Shown here piece after piece: positions 1 through 6,345 of a stretch of 8,630 nt of DNA. How positions within the stretch are numbered: position 1 is the stretch's first letter; every line of letters begins with the position of its first letter. The position numbers and the translations under genes are program-made. The stretch comes from Desulfuromusa sp. (GTDB taxonomy: Bacteria > Desulfobacterota > Desulfuromonadia > Desulfuromonadales > Geopsychrobacteraceae), in assembly GCA_021157505.1 (NCBI GenBank), contig JAGGWI010000036.1, positions 1 through 8,630 on the forward strand. The letters are read 5' to 3'. Below the pieces are notes generated by a model, which made no database searches, was not told the origin of the DNA, and saw nothing but the letters and a program-made list of their open reading frames with translations.

Positions 1-492
1 ATGTCGATTGAGTTTATTTGTGGGGACCTTTCAGAGCGTGTTTTTGTCAACGGGGTCGATGTTTCAGAGGCGATACGAACACCAGAGGTCAGCCTGTTAA
101 CGCCTCAGGTCTCTGCCTCTCCCGTGGTGCGTGAGGCGATGGTGCAATTACAGCAGAAGATGGGGGCGGCTGGTGGTGTTGTTCTTGAGGGGCGTGATAT
201 CGGGACGGTTGTTTTTCCTTATGCTGACGTTAAGTTTTTTCTTTCGGCAACGGCGGCTGAAAGAGGGCTGCGACGTTATAAAGAACTGCTGGCCAAAGGA
301 ATGGATGTTGACCTGCAACAAACTATTGCCGATGTAGAAGCCCGTGATGCAGCAGATACTGCCCGAACTCTTGCCCCGTTGATGCAGGCGGATGATGCAG
401 TGGCTCTAGATTCGACCCTGTTATCAATAGATGATGTGCTTAACAAAATGTTGACTATTATTAAAGCTAAAGAGACAGAACTCGCCGGATAA
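1..492 (+). CDS. cmk: Cytidylate kinase, C-terminal part (5' end outside window)
   Basis: Cytidylate kinase transfers phosphate from ATP to CMP or dCMP in the cytoplasm (pyrimidine nucleotide salvage and supply). The visible 163 residues align with the middle and end of E. coli Cmk (about 227 aa): the VxxEDVSxxIRTxEV-like segment (residues 14-30), GRDIGTVVFP at 64-73, the lid-type RDxxDxxR motif at 115-122 followed by APL, and the DSTxLSI segment at 137-143. The N-terminal P-loop (GPSGAGKGT type) is missing, so the ATG at base 1 is almost certainly an internal Met and the gene begins upstream of the window. rpsA follows after 123 bases on the same strand. In relatives known to me ispH can sit between cmk and rpsA; here it does not. 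The family call is secure; only the start is unseen. Confidence 0.95.
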   Translation: MSIEFICGDLSERVFVNGVDVSEAIRTPEVSLLTPQVSASPVVREAMVQLQQKMGAAGGVVLEGRDIGTVVFPYADVKFFLSATAAERGLRRYKELLAKGMDVDLQQTIADVEARDAADTARTLAPLMQADDAVALDSTLLSIDDVLNKMLTIIKAKETELAG

Positions 493-520
493 AAGAGAAT
501 AACTGCTTGAAAAATATGGT

Positions 521-549
521 TTGTTTTTTCTTGAGGGCTGTGCTAACTT
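521..549 (+). promoter_or_regulatory. Candidate rpsA promoter (extended -10)
   Basis: In the 123-base cmk-rpsA gap there is TTGTTT at 521-526, a 17-base spacer, and TAACTT at 544-549 preceded by TG plus one base (extended -10 form). Transcription would start near 556 and leave a leader of about 60 bases before rpsA. The -35 matches only its first half well. This is pattern reading only; a transcript from cmk could also serve rpsA. Confidence 0.35.
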
Positions 550-615
550 GCGCAGTCTCAAATTGAGTCCGCCGTCGAGAGGCGTCGGGAAATTCGCAAG
601 GGGGTAACATCTCCA

Positions 616-2337
616 ATGGTAGAAGATAAAGACATGCAGGACGAAGAAGAAGAAATGGAATTAGAAGAGGGCGAGGAAAGCTTTGAGGATCTGCTGAAGG
701 ATTATGAGCAGGGTGGCTTAGAGCTGAAGCGGAATGATGTCGTCGAGGGAACAATTGTTCAGGTCAACCCTGATTCGGTTGTTGTCGATGTCGGTTACAA
801 ATCCGAGGGCGTTATCTCCCTCCGTGAATTTGCCGATGAAAAAGGGGAAATTAACGTCAAAGTAGGTGACGTTTATGATGTCCTGTTTGGTGGTGGTGAA
901 AGTGACAGTGGTCTGATTGTCCTTTCAAAAGAAAAGGCTGATCGGCAGAAGATCTGGAATTCTCTTGAAGAGGATGCTGTGGTCGAGGGTCGAATCATCA
1001 GTCGTATCAAAGGTGGTCTCTCGGTTGATATTGGCGTTAATGCTTTTCTGCCGGGGTCTCAAGTCGATCTGCGTCCAGTACGCAATCTGGATAAAGTGAT
1101 CGGGCAAACCTTTGATTTCAAGATCATCAAACTGAATAAGCGACGTGGTAATATTGTTCTGTCACGGCGGGTTCTGCTCGAATCAGAGCGTGAGTCACTT
1201 CGTAGTGATACTCTGGAGACCCTTGAAGAAAATCAGGTTGCTGAGGGTATTGTTAAGAACCTGACCGATTACGGTGCGTTTATTGATCTCGGTGGTATTG
1301 ACGGTCTGTTGCATATTACCGATATGTCCTGGGGTCGGGTTAAGCACCCATCTGATATCCTTGCCGTTGGTGACAAAATTAATGTCAAAATTCTCAAATT
1401 TGATAAAGAAAAAGAGCGGGTTTCTCTGGGACTTAAGCAGATTGCTCCTGATCCATGGTTGGACGTTGCAAGCAAATATCCGATTGAGACTAAGGTGACC
1501 GGTAAGGTTGTCAGCTTGACCGATTATGGTGCATTTATTGAGCTGGAAGAGGGTGTTGAAGGCTTGATTCATGTGTCTGAGATGAGTTGGACTAAGCGGG
1601 TCAAACATCCGAATAAGGTTCTTTCAATCGGTGATGATGTTGAATCTATCGTGTTGGCACTTGATACTGCTAACCGACGGATCTCTCTTGGGTTGAAGCA
1701 GATTGAGCCAAACCCATGGGATGTCATTGGCGAGAAATTCCCAATCGGCACTATTATTGAGGGTCAGGTTAAAAATATTACTGATTTCGGTATTTTTGTT
1801 GGTGTGGATGAGGGAATTGACGGTTTGGTTCATATCTCCGATCTGTCCTGGACCAAGAGAATTAAACATCCTTCCGAGGCTTATAAAAAAGGTGATCTGG
1901 TCAAGGCGGTTGTGTTGAATATTGACCGTGAAAATGAGCGCTTTTCTCTCGGCTTGAAACAATTGAGTGCTGATCCTTGGGAGGCTGTCCCCACGCGTTA
2001 TGCTCGCGGAACTATTGTGAAGGGCAAAGTAACTTCAGTTACCGACTTCGGCATTTTCATTGAGCTTGAAGAGGGAATTGAAGGTTTAATTCACGTTTCT
2101 GAATTGAGCAAGGAAAAGATCGACAGCCCGAAAGATTTTGCTGAGGTTGGCGCTGAACTGGAAGCAGGAGTTTTACAAGTTGATACGGTTGATCGGAAGA
2201 TTGCTTTGTCGATCAAGAACCTTGATGTTCAAAAAGAAAAAGCACAAGTGAGTGAATTCATGGGTGCACAAAAGACCGCAACATCAAACCTTGGTGATTT
2301 GTTGCAAGGTGCCGTAGGTCGTAAAACTGAAGAGTAA
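616..2337 (+). CDS. rpsA: 30S ribosomal protein S1
   Basis: S1 binds mRNA on the 30S subunit and helps it load onto the ribosome, especially for messages with weak Shine-Dalgarno sites. The 573 residues (E. coli S1 has 557) begin with a very acidic stretch (1-35, rich in Glu and Asp) and then carry six S1/OB-fold repeats at about 39-106, 120-186, 205-275, 292-362, 379-449 and 466-535. Repeats 3 to 6 are most alike and show the classic TDYGAF or TDFGIF turn followed by GLxHxSxxSW; repeats 1 and 2 are divergent, as is usual because they contact the ribosome. The start is set by AAGGGGG (598-604), 11 bases before ATG 616. An internal ATG at 634 is possible but lacks as good a site. Transcription appears to end at the hairpin just after the gene. 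Long shadow frames on both strands inside this gene were ignored. Confidence 0.97.
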   Translation: MVEDKDMQDEEEEMELEEGEESFEDLLKDYEQGGLELKRNDVVEGTIVQVNPDSVVVDVGYKSEGVISLREFADEKGEINVKVGDVYDVLFGGGESDSGLIVLSKEKADRQKIWNSLEEDAVVEGRIISRIKGGLSVDIGVNAFLPGSQVDLRPVRNLDKVIGQTFDFKIIKLNKRRGNIVLSRRVLLESERESLRSDTLETLEENQVAEGIVKNLTDYGAFIDLGGIDGLLHITDMSWGRVKHPSDILAVGDKINVKILKFDKEKERVSLGLKQIAPDPWLDVASKYPIETKVTGKVVSLTDYGAFIELEEGVEGLIHVSEMSWTKRVKHPNKVLSIGDDVESIVLALDTANRRISLGLKQIEPNPWDVIGEKFPIGTIIEGQVKNITDFGIFVGVDEGIDGLVHISDLSWTKRIKHPSEAYKKGDLVKAVVLNIDRENERFSLGLKQLSADPWEAVPTRYARGTIVKGKVTSVTDFGIFIELEEGIEGLIHVSELSKEKIDSPKDFAEVGAELEAGVLQVDTVDRKIALSIKNLDVQKEKAQVSEFMGAQKTATSNLGDLLQGAVGRKTEE

Positions 2338-2357
2338 TTTGTTAATGAACCTTACTT

Positions 2358-2390
2358 GGGGTTCCTGTTCTATCAGGAGCCCCTTTTTTT
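2358..2390 (+). terminator. Rho-independent terminator after rpsA
   Basis: GGGGTTCCTG (2358-2367) pairs with CAGGAGCCCC (2374-2383) over ten positions, including one G-U pair, around a six-base loop, and is followed by seven T (2384-2390). It lies 20 bases after the rpsA stop and ends 10 bases before the sppA ATG, so it can insulate or attenuate sppA expression. Confidence 0.88.
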
Positions 2391-2400
2391 ATTGGTTAAG

Positions 2401-3291
2401 ATGAAAAAACGTCCTTTCTTAATGGCCTCTCTGACGGTTGCCGGGATTTTCATATTTTTCTTGCTGGTCATTTTCACTGCAGGAATGTTCGGTGCTGGTT
2501 CAGCTTTGGTTTCAGTTGGCGATAAAATCGGTATCCTTGAGGTTGAAGGGGCTATTTCTGACTCTCGGTTAATGACCGCACAGATTAAAGAGTTTCGTGA
2601 GCAGAGTAATATTAAAGCCGTTGTTGTCAGGATTGATTCTCCTGGAGGTGGTGTTGCCCCCTCACAAGAGATTTATACCGAACTGAAGCGTTTAGCTGAA
2701 GAGAAACCCCTGATCGTGTCAATGGGATCAGTTGCTGCTTCTGGGGGCTATTATCTTGCCGTCGCTGCTGAACATATATTCGCTAATCCAGGAACTATTA
2801 CTGGCAGCATCGGTGTTATCATGTCGTTTCAAAATTATCAGGAGTTGATGGGTAAGGTTGGAGTTCAGACGGAAGTTGTTAAAAGTGGACGGTTCAAGGA
2901 TATTGGTTCAGCAACGCGATCCTTTACCGAAGCTGATCGGTTCCTGCTGCAAGGGGTGATTGATGATGTCCATCAGCAGTTTGTTGAAGCCATCAGCGCT
3001 GGACGTAACATGCCGATAGATAGACTCCAGCCTTTTGTCGATGGACGAATTTTTACCGGTCGACAAGCTAAAAATATCGGCCTGATTGATGAGCTTGGAA
3101 CTTTAGATGATGCAATTAAATATGCTGCTAAGGTTGCAGGTATTGATGAAGAGTCTGATCTGGTTTATCCCGAACCGGAAAAGATTAATTTGATCGATAG
3201 GTATTTACAAAGTGCTATGAGCCGTTTTTTTGGTGTCAATCTCAATATAAAAAATATGATTGGCCCCCAGTATCTTTGGACTGGTTATTGA
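2401..3291 (+). CDS. sppA: Signal peptide peptidase SppA, 36K type
   Basis: SppA is a membrane-bound serine protease of the Clp-like fold that degrades signal peptides left in the membrane after secretion. From the ATG at 2401 the protein has 296 residues: a basic start (MKKR), one hydrophobic anchor at about 8-32, then the catalytic domain facing the periplasm. VRIDSPGGG lies at 77-85, the nucleophile Ser114 lies in VAASGGYY, and Lys166 in FKDIG is the likely general base. The Ser-Lys spacing of 52 equals that of B. subtilis SppA (S147/K199). The length fits the short, single-domain form rather than the 67K E. coli enzyme. The frame is open further upstream to a TTG at 2356, but that start would lie across the terminator hairpin and is rejected. 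The ribosome site at 2401 is weak (GGTTAAG). ihfB follows after 26 bases and may share the transcript. Confidence 0.93.
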   Translation: MKKRPFLMASLTVAGIFIFFLLVIFTAGMFGAGSALVSVGDKIGILEVEGAISDSRLMTAQIKEFREQSNIKAVVVRIDSPGGGVAPSQEIYTELKRLAEEKPLIVSMGSVAASGGYYLAVAAEHIFANPGTITGSIGVIMSFQNYQELMGKVGVQTEVVKSGRFKDIGSATRSFTEADRFLLQGVIDDVHQQFVEAISAGRNMPIDRLQPFVDGRIFTGRQAKNIGLIDELGTLDDAIKYAAKVAGIDEESDLVYPEPEKINLIDRYLQSAMSRFFGVNLNIKNMIGPQYLWTGY

Positions 3292-3306
3292 CTATTTGAA
3301 ATATTT

Positions 3307-3317
3307 GGAAGGTTAAG
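3307..3317 (+). promoter_or_regulatory. Ribosome binding site of ihfB
   Basis: GGAAGG at 3307-3312, five bases before ATG 3318, is a much better Shine-Dalgarno site than that of the preceding sppA. It fixes the ihfB start and would support strong translation even from a shared, attenuated mRNA. Confidence 0.7.
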
Positions 3318-3596
3318 ATGACAAAAAGTGAATTAATAGAACAATTGACCGATGAGCATGGAATTCTGAATAAAAAAGAGGCCGAAATAGTCATTAATTT
3401 GATTTTTGGTGGGATCAGTACAGCGCTTTCTCAGGGAGACCGGGTTGAAATCCGGGGATTTGGCTCTTTTTCAGTGCGCCAGCGTGATGCTCGTGAAGCA
3501 AGGAACCCTAAAAGTGGTGAGCTGGTTGAAATTCCATCACGAAAGACACCATTTTTTAAAACCGGGAAGGAACTACGTGAGCGGGTTGACGGGTAA
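3318..3596 (+). CDS. ihfB: Integration host factor beta subunit
   Basis: IHF is a heterodimeric nucleoid protein that binds specific DNA sites and bends them sharply, acting in transcription (notably sigma-54 promoters), replication and recombination. The 92 residues match IhfB rather than plain HU: MTKSELIE at the start, GDRVEIRGFGSFS at 40-52, the DNA-intercalating arm with RNPKSGE at 62-68 (Pro64 at the tip) and the end FKTGKELRERV. E. coli IhfB has 94 residues and begins almost identically. The HU/IHF fold is certain; the beta assignment also rests on the rpsA neighbourhood, which is conserved in many proteobacteria, although here sppA lies between. A bidirectional-looking terminator follows 32 bases after the stop. 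The alpha partner is not in this window. Confidence 0.93.
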   Translation: MTKSELIEQLTDEHGILNKKEAEIVINLIFGGISTALSQGDRVEIRGFGSFSVRQRDAREARNPKSGELVEIPSRKTPFFKTGKELRERVDG

Positions 3597-3620
3597 CATC
3601 ACCTAACGTAGACGATAGAA

Positions 3621-3657
3621 AAGAAAAAGGCTCTGAAATTATTTCAGAGCCTTTTTT
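3621..3657. terminator. Bidirectional terminator shared by ihfB and 6S RNA
   Basis: GGCTCTGAAA (3629-3638) pairs perfectly with TTTCAGAGCC (3642-3651) around the loop TTA. On the + strand it is followed by TTTTTT (3652-3657); on the minus strand it is followed by TTTTTCTTTTC (rc of 3618-3628). It can therefore end ihfB transcripts going right and 6S RNA precursor transcripts going left. Confidence 0.85.
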
Positions 3658-3659
3658 AT

Positions 3660-3856
3660 GGAATGTTCTCCAGGATGCCGGTATGGTTCTATACGGATGA
3701 CCTGAATAAAAAGTTTGTCTACGGAAAAAACTTCAGGCGTCCTGCTCGAGGGCAGGCATGCTCACCATTTTTTCACGCATCGACAGGTCTGTGAAAATGT
3801 TGGTCAAGGGATAAGAACCACCCCGCGCACCCCAGAAAATCAAAGATCAAAACTGT
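3660..3856 (-). ncRNA. ssrS: 6S RNA (RNA polymerase regulator)
   Basis: 6S RNA binds the housekeeping RNA polymerase holoenzyme by imitating an open promoter, and lowers transcription in stationary phase. On the minus strand, GGTGAGCATG (3766-3757) is identical to the E. coli 6S motif and leads into the apical hairpin CCTGC-CCTCGA-GCAGG (3756-3741). The ends pair: GGGGTGC (3833-3827) with GCATCCT (3678-3672), and TTCT (3837-3834) with AGAA (3669-3666). Inner stems are GGTTCT (3819-3814) with AGAACC (3690-3685) and TGACC (3806-3802) with GGTCA (3702-3698). Between these and the apical stem lies the expected open central bubble. The 3' end, CTGGAGAACATTCC, resembles the E. coli end. Length is about 185-197 bases, as usual; the 5' end (3846-3856) is uncertain because it may be trimmed. 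A promoter precedes it and a terminator follows. No protein-coding frame fits here. Confidence 0.9.
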
Positions 3857-3862
3857 ATTTTG

Positions 3863-3890
3863 ATAATAGCAAGTTTAAATTTTAAGTCAA
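3863..3890 (-). promoter_or_regulatory. 6S RNA promoter
   Basis: Read on the minus strand: TTGACT (3890-3885) as -35, a 16-base spacer, and TATTAT (3868-3863) as -10. This is a strong sigma-70-type match. It predicts a start near 3856, an A, just upstream of the paired 5' end of the 6S RNA. Confidence 0.75.
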
Positions 3891-3892
3891 GG

Positions 3893-3921
3893 TTAAAATT
3901 AGATAACATAAATGCTATATC
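3893..3921 (+). promoter_or_regulatory. Candidate promoter of the rluA-type/lgt/HAD operon
   Basis: TTAAAA (3893-3898), a 17-base spacer and TATATC (3916-3921) preceded by TG plus one base (3913-3915) form an extended -10 promoter. The predicted start is at about 3928, directly at the ATG of the following gene. It lies back to back with the 6S promoter, the two -35 boxes being only two bases apart (3890 and 3893), so simultaneous polymerase binding may be exclusive. The -35 match is weak. Confidence 0.4.
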
Positions 3922-3928
3922 TTAATAA

Positions 3929-4870
3929 ATGGACTTTTACTCAATGAAGTGGACAATCCATCGTTTACAAGTAGAGACCGCTCCGTCGTGTCAGAGGCTG
4001 GATCAATATCTGGCACAAGCAGCTATTGAATTATCTCGCACCACCGCAAAAAAAATTATTGATCTGGGTGGAGTTCATATCAATGGTCGAAGAATCAGGA
4101 GCTGTTCAACACCAATTCGTAGCGGTGATTTCGTCGAGGTCTACATTGATCGGTTGCCACTGGATCCCTATCGGATCAGAAAACAGGATATCCTGTTTCA
4201 GGATCAATTTATCATCGTTCTAAATAAACCGGCCTTGATCGATATTCAACCAACCCATGCACGTTTTAAGGGGACTCTCTTTGAAGCTTTACAGTGGCAC
4301 TTAAAGGATCCATTTCGGCCGCAGCAGAAGGCTGATATCGGCATGGTACAACGTCTGGATCGTGGCACTTCCGGTGTCATTGTTTTTTCTATCCATCCCC
4401 GGGCGCATAAGGAGATGACGCGGATATTTCTGGAACATGAAATCAAGAAGGACTATCTTGCCCTGGTTCAGGGGACTCCAGAGCAGAGTCGGGGAGAAAT
4501 CATCTCTTTTCTGGCGCGCTCAAGAAAAGAAAACCGGGTTAAATCTGTTGCAAAGGGTGGTAAGGAGGCGATTACCAGATTCCAACTGATTGAGCAGCTG
4601 ATAGATTGTTCCTTGCTGAAGGTCGAAATTTTAACCGGTCGTTCCCATCAGATTCGGGCTCATATGTCAGAACAGAATTGCCCTTTAGTGGGTGATGTGC
4701 GTTATGGTGGACTTCCTTTGGCTGCCGGAATAAAAATAGAAAGACCGATGCTCCATGCTGAAAAACTCGCTTTTCGTCATCCGGTGTTGAATAAGGATCT
4801 GGACTTTATTGCTCCGGTCCCGGAAGATATGTTGAATGTTTTAAGTGAACTGAGAAAGAGTGTCCGATGA
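3929..4870 (+). CDS. RluA-family pseudouridine synthase with S4 domain
   Basis: Enzymes of this family turn uridine into pseudouridine in 23S rRNA or tRNA. The 313 residues hold an N-terminal S4 RNA-binding domain (about 22-75, with LSRTTAKKIIDLGGVHING) and a C-terminal catalytic domain (about 88-300). The catalytic motif reads QRLDRGTSG at 141-149, with Asp144 as the catalytic residue; most relatives have His where this one has Gln141. The second conserved block, LTGRSHQIRAHM (235-246) followed by GDVRYGG, is present. The architecture fits RluC/RluD, but the sequence alone does not identify the target uridine, so no symbol is given. Start choice is open: ATG 3929 or ATG 3944, neither with a Shine-Dalgarno site. 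The stop overlaps the lgt start (ATGA), which suggests coupled translation. Confidence 0.9.
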   Translation: MDFYSMKWTIHRLQVETAPSCQRLDQYLAQAAIELSRTTAKKIIDLGGVHINGRRIRSCSTPIRSGDFVEVYIDRLPLDPYRIRKQDILFQDQFIIVLNKPALIDIQPTHARFKGTLFEALQWHLKDPFRPQQKADIGMVQRLDRGTSGVIVFSIHPRAHKEMTRIFLEHEIKKDYLALVQGTPEQSRGEIISFLARSRKENRVKSVAKGGKEAITRFQLIEQLIDCSLLKVEILTGRSHQIRAHMSEQNCPLVGDVRYGGLPLAAGIKIERPMLHAEKLAFRHPVLNKDLDFIAPVPEDMLNVLSELRKSVR

Positions 4871-5646
4871 TATTTCCACAGATTGATCCAGTTATATTCA
4901 GCATCGGCCCACTTGCAGTCCGTTGGTATGGGCTGATGTATCTATTTGGTTTTGTCGGTGGCTACTTCATGATGTGTCATGTGGCCAAGTTACGTAAAAT
5001 GCCAATCAATCAAGATACAATTTCTGATCTGTTATTCTATGCAGTTCTGGGGGTGGTTATTGGCGGCCGTCTCGGCTACACCCTGTTTTATAATACCAAG
5101 TATTATCTCAGCCACCCCCAGCAAATTTTTTATGTTTGGGAGGGGGGGATGAGTTTTCATGGGGGGCTGCTTGGAGTACTGACTGTACTTTTCCTGTTTT
5201 GTTGGCGGAAAAAATTATCCCCACTCATGGTTGGTGATTTAGTTGTTTCTGCCGTCCCGATTGGTCTTGGATTTGGCAGGATCGGTAACTTTATTAATGG
5301 GGAACTGTGGGGCCGGGTCACGACTCATCCCTGGGGAATTATCTTTCCTGGTGCAGGTTCAATGCCCCGTCACCCCAGTCAGTTTTACGAGGCGGCTCTT
5401 GAGGGTCTTGCTCTGTTCGTCATCATTTATCTGCTGCACCGTTTCGGGGCTCGGCGTGGTGTTCCTGCGTTCAGTTTTGTCTTTTTTTATGGCCTCTTCC
5501 GCTTTCTGGTTGAATTTGTGCGCCAACCCGATAGTCAGCTTGGGTTTCTCTGGGGAGGGGCAACAATGGGGCAACTGCTCTCTTTGCCGATGATTTTATT
5601 TGGACTATGTGGGTTGATTTATGTGCTGAAGAGGAATAGTTCATGA
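4867..5646 (+). CDS. lgt: Prolipoprotein diacylglyceryl transferase
   Basis: Lgt moves the diacylglyceryl group of phosphatidylglycerol to the lipobox cysteine of prolipoproteins, the first step of bacterial lipoprotein maturation, in the inner membrane. The 259-residue protein has several hydrophobic segments (about 12-36, 54-74, 98-113, 119-135, 180-192, 199-217 and 234-253). It shows the family signature GRIGNFINGELWGR at 137-150 (Arg138 matching the essential Arg143 of E. coli) and the essential-His motif SFHGGLLG (His98), plus the FRFLVEFVRQPD block at 211-222. Length is normal, if slightly short of E. coli (291). It overlaps the preceding gene by four bases and the next gene by four bases, so the three are one operon. 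A purine-rich stretch upstream (GAGAAAGAG, about 4851-4860) can serve as ribosome site. Confidence 0.96.
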   Translation: MIFPQIDPVIFSIGPLAVRWYGLMYLFGFVGGYFMMCHVAKLRKMPINQDTISDLLFYAVLGVVIGGRLGYTLFYNTKYYLSHPQQIFYVWEGGMSFHGGLLGVLTVLFLFCWRKKLSPLMVGDLVVSAVPIGLGFGRIGNFINGELWGRVTTHPWGIIFPGAGSMPRHPSQFYEAALEGLALFVIIYLLHRFGARRGVPAFSFVFFYGLFRFLVEFVRQPDSQLGFLWGGATMGQLLSLPMILFGLCGLIYVLKRNSS

Positions 5647-6257
5647 ACCGAATCAAGGCGGTTATCTTTGACTGTGATGGGGTGATGTTTGAAAGTCGTC
5701 ATGCCAATCTGGCCTATTATAATCGAATCCTGGCTGAGTTTGCCTATCCATTGGTGAGTGCCGATCAGCCTCAACTAGCGTTATTGTGCCATACGGCCAG
5801 CTCACCGGAGGTCTTGGCGAACCTTCTGAGGCAGGAAGACTTAAGACCAGCCCTTGATTTTGCTGCAACGATAGACTACCGGGAATTTATCCCTCACATG
5901 GAACCAGAGTTGAATCTGTATGATCTTTTAGAAAGTCTTTCAGGGAAATACCCACTGGCGATTGCGACCAATCGTGGGAAAAGTATTCTATCAATTCTTG
6001 ATCATTTTGACTTGAAAGATTATTTTAGCGTTGTTGTGACCAGTCATGATGTTAAACGACCAAAACCGGCTCCCGATATGCTCTATCTGGCGGCGGAAAA
6101 GCTGGAAATAAAGCCTGAGAATTGCCTGTTTATCGGCGATTCAGAACTGGATAAATCAGCTGCTATGGAAGCGAATATTCAGTTTGCCGGTTATGGAGGA
6201 GGGGTCTCAGGGATGATTTCGTTATCGAATCATTTGGAATTGTTGGATTATCTATGA
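5643..6257 (+). CDS. HAD-superfamily phosphatase (phosphoglycolate phosphatase-like)
   Basis: This 204-residue protein is a haloacid-dehalogenase-type hydrolase. Motif I is FDCDGVMFES, with nucleophile Asp10 and acid/base Asp12; motif II is the Thr109 of AIATNRG; the motif III lysine lies in VKRPKPAPD (Lys138 or Lys141); motif IV is FIGDSELD, with Asp166 and Asp170 for magnesium. The helical cap between motifs I and II (about 16-90) places it near phosphoglycolate phosphatase and beta-phosphoglucomutase. The substrate cannot be read from the sequence. GAGGAA at 5631-5636 is a good ribosome site for ATG 5643, which overlaps the lgt stop. It is the last gene of the operon, and no clear hairpin with a T-run follows it. 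Confidence 0.88.
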   Translation: MNRIKAVIFDCDGVMFESRHANLAYYNRILAEFAYPLVSADQPQLALLCHTASSPEVLANLLRQEDLRPALDFAATIDYREFIPHMEPELNLYDLLESLSGKYPLAIATNRGKSILSILDHFDLKDYFSVVVTSHDVKRPKPAPDMLYLAAEKLEIKPENCLFIGDSELDKSAAMEANIQFAGYGGGVSGMISLSNHLELLDYL

Positions 6258-6304
6258 TGCTTCGAAACTAAAGTACTTTTTATTATTCAGCTTTTGTAAA
6301 GTAT

Positions 6305-6328
6305 TCTCTGTGTCTCAGCGCCTCTGTG
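6305..6328 (-). repeat. Three tandem 8-base units of the CACAGAGA type
   Basis: On the minus strand the gap after the HAD gene reads CACAGAGG, CGCTGAGA, CACAGAGA in direct succession (6328-6305), preceded by TTAC. Degenerate runs of this kind (ACCACAGAG...) recur between genes in many environmental bacteria, from my general knowledge. This is a short copy and its function is unknown. The rest of 6258-6345 is AT-rich and shows nothing else. Confidence 0.5.
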
Positions 6329-6345
6329 GTAACTCTTTTCCCACA

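Noticed and set aside
467..754. Minus-strand frame of 95 codons across the cmk-rpsA gap
   Set aside because: It overlaps the rpsA start and cmk end, has no family features, and its composition is that expected from the complement of acidic coding sequence.
1195..1962. Long minus-strand frames inside rpsA
   Set aside because: They mirror the repeated S1 domains; each has the same type of composition at the same place in the repeat, which marks them as shadows.
2356..2400. TTG-initiated N-terminal extension of SppA by 15 residues
   Set aside because: It would be translated from inside the terminator hairpin, and the extension adds hydrophobic residues before the basic MKKR that normally begins such an anchor.
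3840..3880. Possible IHF binding site near the 6S promoter (AATCAA, TATCAA)
   Set aside because: The second half of the IHF consensus (TTR at the right distance) is missing in both cases, so the resemblance is only to AT-rich sequence.
6270..6300. Possible terminator after the HAD gene (TACTTT and AAAGTA inverted pieces)
   Set aside because: The stem would be six weak A-T-rich pairs with a loop of about 18 bases and no T-run after it.
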